From positions 36,826,162 to 36,890,161 of the forward strand of contig CM038704.1 in assembly GCA_021613375.1 (NCBI GenBank): 64,000 bases of DNA, written 5' to 3'. The notes beneath the pieces are model-generated. The model saw nothing but the letters and a program-made list of their open reading frames with translations, was not told the DNA's origin and did no database searches. The stretch comes from Megaleporinus macrocephalus (taxonomy: Eukaryota; Chordata; Actinopteri; Characiformes; Anostomidae). Positions 60,002-64,000 of this stretch are shown here, one piece after another. The translations under genes and the position numbers were made by a program. How positions within the stretch are numbered: the first letter of the stretch is position 1; every line of letters begins with the position of its first letter.

Positions 60002-60033
<32 letters not shown>
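58262..60033. repeat. Satellite-like array of an 81-bp core plus (AC)n
   Basis: Fifteen copies of a core of about 81 bp (AGATCATCTATACACCACTA, ACACAACCAATATACTGATAA, CCATCCCATACATCCAGCAC, CTCTACCTGAATGTTCCTAT), each followed by an (AC)n run that varies from about 12 to 60 bp. Two core types are visible: ACTGATAACC with CTGAATGTTCCTAT, and CCGGCAACC with CCCAATATTCCTAC; recombinants between them occur from copy 8 onward. Copy 14 carries an impure AC block rich in CGCACA. Thr/His-rich frames are artefacts. Confidence 0.95.
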
Positions 60034-60039
<6 letters not shown>

Positions 60040-61054
60040 TGCTAAAAATGTGTGCTAAAAAATATACAGCTTATGAGCTGTTCAATGCCAACCTGACCGC
60101 TTATATATCAATGGTCTACAATCTCCAATTGATTTCCCTTCTCTGGGTATCTTAAGATACGTCTGTGTTATTTCCCTCACTGCTGTCCGGTGCTGGTGGA
60201 GTTGGGCTGATAAGTGGCTGTTCGCTTATGTTTTTATTATTTATTTACCGTTCACAGGCGATCCGTGACAGCACTCGCAGTCTGCATTAGAAATCCATCC
60301 AGCCTGAGTCCTGCTGCTGGCTATGCATGAGCAGATGTGGAACAGGCTCGTGGAGGAAACAATGCTGCAGCCTCGGCTAATCTGAGCGCGGGCTGTTGTA
60401 GATTTGCGCTGTCGAGCTTAACGGAGGCTCAGTCATGTAGAACATTAATAAGGATGGAAAATAGCATTTCAGTACACAGATAAGTGGAGCTGCTGGCAGC
60501 CGTATAAACACACACACACATACACACACACACACACAATGTATCAGCGCGGACCTGCCATACATCCGAGTGGGGAGTGAACATGAGCAGGTCTCAGGCA
60601 GCAGATGCTGGGTTTAACACATTGCCGTGGTGATGAGATTATCCCTCCCACGTGTGCTGGAATAACACAGAAACACACAAGAACATAAAATGACCACTGT
60701 ATTCCTGACAGGGCCTTACACAGACGTTTCAGGGGACAGGTGCTCGAGCTATAAATAAGATCTGAGCTTGTAAAGGCCTTGGACAGCCTGTGGTATAGTA
60801 GCTAGCCAACATGGGACCAACAACTCCTTCGTCTCCCCCAAGAATACGAGAAGGGATTCTTTGCTCACTGCTTACCGCAGTTTTCACTGGCGGCTGTGTT
60901 CTACACCACTACGTTCACATTAGTGCCACCAACATGATTTTTGCCCCAATATGACAGAAAATTGACAGCCTTTCAGAGTTGCGTGGACAAACAGATCAGA
61001 TCTTCAAATCTAAATTCAAATCTCAAATCTTAGATACATATCTGATTCATGGCC
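60034..61054. other. Unassigned, with a conserved-looking block
   Basis: The first ~120 bp may be the remaining LINE 3' part. 60170-60730 is non-repetitive, GC-balanced (apart from (CA)n at 60507-60538) and a candidate regulatory block. No gene recognised. Confidence 0.3.
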
Positions 61055-61056
61055 AT

Positions 61057-61099
<43 letters not shown>

Positions 61100-61845
61100 A
61101 GAGATGAATGAATGAACAAATTAATGAATTAAAGGACTAAAAAACTAAGAAAAATAAAGGAAGGAAAAGAATAAAAGACAAAAGAATAAATTAATTACAA
61201 GTCTAAAAGAAAAAGAAAGTAAAAAAAAAGAAAATAAAGAAAGAAAATATTACAAGAAAGAAAGAAATAAAGGGATGAATGAATAAATGAATGAATTAAT
61301 TAATGCATGAATGGATGAATGAAAGGACTAAAAGAAAAAAAGAAAGAAAATACTAAAAGAAAGAGAGAGATGAATGAATAAATGAATGAATGAATGAATG
61401 AATGAAAAGGAAGAAAGAAGGAATGGAAAGACTAAAAGAAAAGAAAACAGAATGGATAAATGAAAGAACTGAAATAAATAAAAAGAAAGAAAATACTAAA
61501 AGAAAGAAAGAGATGAATGAATGAATGAATGAAAAAGGACTAAAAGAAAAGAAAGAAAGAATGAAAGACAATAAATACTAAAAGAAAGAGACATGAATGA
61601 ATGACTAAATGAATTAATGAAGTAAAAAGAAAGAAAGAAAGAATGGAAAGACTAAAAGAAGACAGAATGAATAATTGAAAGAACTGAAAGAAAAAAAGAA
61701 AATATTAAAAGAAAGAAAGAAAGAGATGAATGAATAAATGAATGAATGAATTAATTAATTAATAAATGTAAGGCCTAAAAGAAAGAAAGAAAGAAAGAAA
61801 GAAAATTCATAAAAAAGAATAAAAGCAAAGACAAAAAGGAAGAAA
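61055..61845. repeat. (GAAA)n / (GAAT)n purine-rich tract
   Basis: Starts with a clean (AAAG)n at 61060-61099, then mixes AAAGAAAG, GAATGAAT and ACTAAAAGAAA words in a loose ~110-bp super-repeat (GATGAATGAATGAATG then ACTAAAAGAAAGAA). Frames on the complement are Ser/Phe-rich artefacts. Confidence 0.9.
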
Positions 61846-62430
61846 GAAGAGTGAGAGCTCCTGCTGTGGAGAATCACTGCAGTCTCGCTGGAGAAGATCT
61901 CACAGGAACGTCCTGCAGGATCCGAAGAGTTTCAATGAAGGAAAGGTCTGGTCTGGTGTCTGCTCTTCTTTAGAAGGACACATAAATACATACGGACTGC
62001 TTTAACAAAAGTTTGTCATTTTTTCATATTGATTTAGTTCTTTGAATTAGCCGCAGTAAAGGCTCCGTTCATTTCTCATATTTTCACTGCGAGATCAAAC
62101 AACAAAGACCTTTTTTATTCAAAGCTCTTTTTCTGCTCATCATTTCTCAGGGTGCCAATAAATCTGAAAGGCGTTGTATTTCATAAAGGCTTCTGTTCAA
62201 GGGCAGGAAATATATCATTAGTTTAAAAGCGGGAAAGCAGCAATTAAGTCCACAAATAGTCGCAGCAAACAAACGGCAGGGTGCTCTGTAAATAACAACA
62301 GCTCCAGAAAGGAGGAATCAGACGCCTGGGAGAGAGAGAGAGACGGACTCAGAGAACTACTAAAGGAGAGAATAAGAAGAGAGTTCGAGGGAGTTTGAGA
62401 GAGAGAGAGGGACAAAGAGCTCCAGTAAAG
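61846..62430. other. Candidate conserved non-coding block
   Basis: Non-repetitive, with words such as GAATCACTGCAGTCTCGCTGG and GGCGTTGTATTTCATAAAGG, until short GAGA runs at 62330-62410. Regulatory role is inferred from texture only. Confidence 0.25.
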
Positions 62431-64000
62431 CTGCACCAATACAGAAAATTCACAATTTCAGTTTGTACTGTATTTGTTTGCGGGGTTGTTTTGCTTTAAG
62501 GGTTCAGCAATTGACAATCAATAAGGCAAATGTGCTTTGATCCTCAGTGTTATAGTACTTTTGGGGTTGATGATGAGAATGTGTATTGAACAGGGCAGAT
62601 CATGCTCTGCTGATCTGTGGAATTTTGACTATGTCCTAACATTTTTCAGATATTAAACATCATTATCTCCAGTTACCTGATTACTACAATGAGTTATGTG
62701 TGGTTGGATAGAGAGCATAACCCTATAATCCTCTAAAGTTTGAAGCTATGATGCTCTATATCTCTCTGGACCACAAGCATCTTGTCAAGACTGCCTAGGG
62801 TGTGCCTAAGTCAGATACAAATCTTTGAAATTCTGGTTTCCATATCTCCTGAAGGTTATTGTTGGAAGGGGCACGTTACGCTCTACTTACCTCAGGAGTT
62901 TGGTTTCGTCACCAATTTTTTATCAAATGAAATTTATAAAGGCTCATGTTGCAACGCAAGCCCTTCTCGATGTTGACTGAGGGATCTGCTATTGTATCCT
63001 TCATCTTTCATTTCATGGGTAATATTTTTTTTATTATTAAGGTCAGACCAAATTCTGTTTTCAATGTTTCTAGGGTATGTTTATACCTGGCTTTTTATGC
63101 AGTCAAGTGAAATACAAACAAGATCCGATCACCAAACATGCATGTTAATGCAAGGTGCAAACAAGCATCGTTTTAACACGACTGCAATGACATGTTTTAT
63201 TGCTGTCTAAATGAAAACTTCATCATGAGGATCATTAAAATTTTCCTTATAATCATAATTCGTACCTTTAAAGGTATCTGTATCAGTATTATACAGAAAA
63301 TAAATAAAATACAATCTGTGAAGAAAAAGATGCTGGAAACAGAACGTCTTGAATGAATGCTCTTTTACTGAACACCAGCGTCTTGGCTACACGTGCCCTC
63401 AGCCACTTCCTCTTCCTTGCGGTGCCACACTTCTGACACCAGTGTTGCATTTTAAAAGTAAGCTTTTTTCATTGAACTGCCACTCAGTTTTACTGAATAC
63501 AGTGGGTAGCAGAAAGGTCACCTTAAACCACCACAGACCCATCTGCTACCCTACAGCCCAGCACATATATAACCTTGATGCTGTTGTAATTTCTTTTCTT
63601 GCCATCAAAATGAAGAGGGAGACTAGTTTAGAGGTTATGCTTTATTCTCGAAGATGCCGCGGTTGAGAAGATGTGAGAAGGTCTAAGAATGGTCTAAATT
63701 TGACTGCCAACTGCACAGTCTTATAGGCCTGCTTCTGTGTTCCATCTAGCTCATGTGACCCATCTGGCCAAGTCGTTATCTCCTGGCTTTGGGACAGATT
63801 TCTTGGGGAGTTTCCTGTCATTAATCTGCTGAGCCATAAACTTCTCGTAACCTGTGTAGCATTTTGTGCGACAGCCATCTGTGTTTGAACAGAATCACGA
63901 CTCACCTTAACAGATGGGCATGGTATGTTAGAATGATTTACAACAATGCACATTCCAAGACTATTTATGAGATTGAATTCTCTCCTGTGGGTGGTCCTGA
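62431..64000. other. Unassigned sequence
   Basis: No gene or named repeat recognised. Frames of 64-105 codons (for example 63349-63666 plus and 63642-63953 minus) show no domain; a remnant of an unrecognised element is possible. Confidence 0.4.

Noticed and set aside
58262..60033. CRISPR-like layout: constant core separated by variable segments
   Set aside because: The variable segments are (AC)n microsatellites, not unique spacers, cores are ~81 bp, and the genome is a vertebrate.

Overview
The window reads as non-coding DNA from a ray-finned (teleost) fish, probably an otophysan such as a characiform. Evidence is the density of fish-type repeats: three decayed Tc1-like transposons close to well-known teleost consensus sequences, APE-type LINE fragments of the L2/Rex/CR1 group whose 3' tail carries the 'GGATAAGAGCG / TCTGCTAAATG' signature, tRNA-type SINEs, Ty3/gypsy-like LTRs, non-autonomous hAT elements, and very long (TA)n and (CA)n tracts. 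No bacterial-style operons, no recognisable host gene and no structural RNA gene were found. Family names rest on recall of repeat families and on features visible here (inverted repeats, target-site duplications, coding motifs). No search was run.

Layout. 0-12 kb: a 33-bp minisatellite, a solo LTR, LINE fragments, two Tc1-like fossils (the first carrying a nested LINE-type insertion) and a 21-bp array. 12-18 kb: two related SINEs (one 5'-truncated with a 13-bp target duplication and itself hit by a MITE), then a 1.67-kb hAT-type element swollen by 28 copies of a 36-bp repeat. 20-25 kb: three copies of a large palindromic MITE and a second, unexpanded, inverted copy of the same hAT element. 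26-36 kb: several minisatellites, a polypyrimidine tract / G-quadruplex motif / polypurine tract series, a third Tc1 fossil, a SINE with a 14-bp target duplication and a 1.5-kb 33-bp array. 39-48 kb: LINE 3' end and reverse transcriptase fragments, a gypsy-like LTR element and a related solo LTR. 50-56 kb: short MITEs, a tRNA-derived SINE and a possible tiny two-exon transcription unit on the minus strand. 57-60 kb: an L1/Tx1-like LINE 3' end followed by a 15-copy satellite with built-in (AC)n. 61-62 kb: purine-rich tetranucleotide DNA.

Between the repeats lie several blocks of high-complexity sequence (near 9.2, 15.2-15.6, 27.9-28.1, 39.1-39.4, 46.7-47.1, 52.5-53.2, 56.7-57.2, 60.2-60.7 and 61.9-62.4 kb). 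They look like candidate conserved non-coding elements, so the window may be a gene desert or large introns near a developmental gene. That is inference and needs a cross-species alignment.

Almost every long open frame here is an artefact of a tandem array whose period is a multiple of three, or the antisense of a transposon. I found no convincing new functional system. The best second-look items are the hAT element caught before and after minisatellite expansion, the two-exon small transcript candidate at 54.6-55.8 kb, the LINE-associated satellite, and the nested insertions dated by their target duplications.
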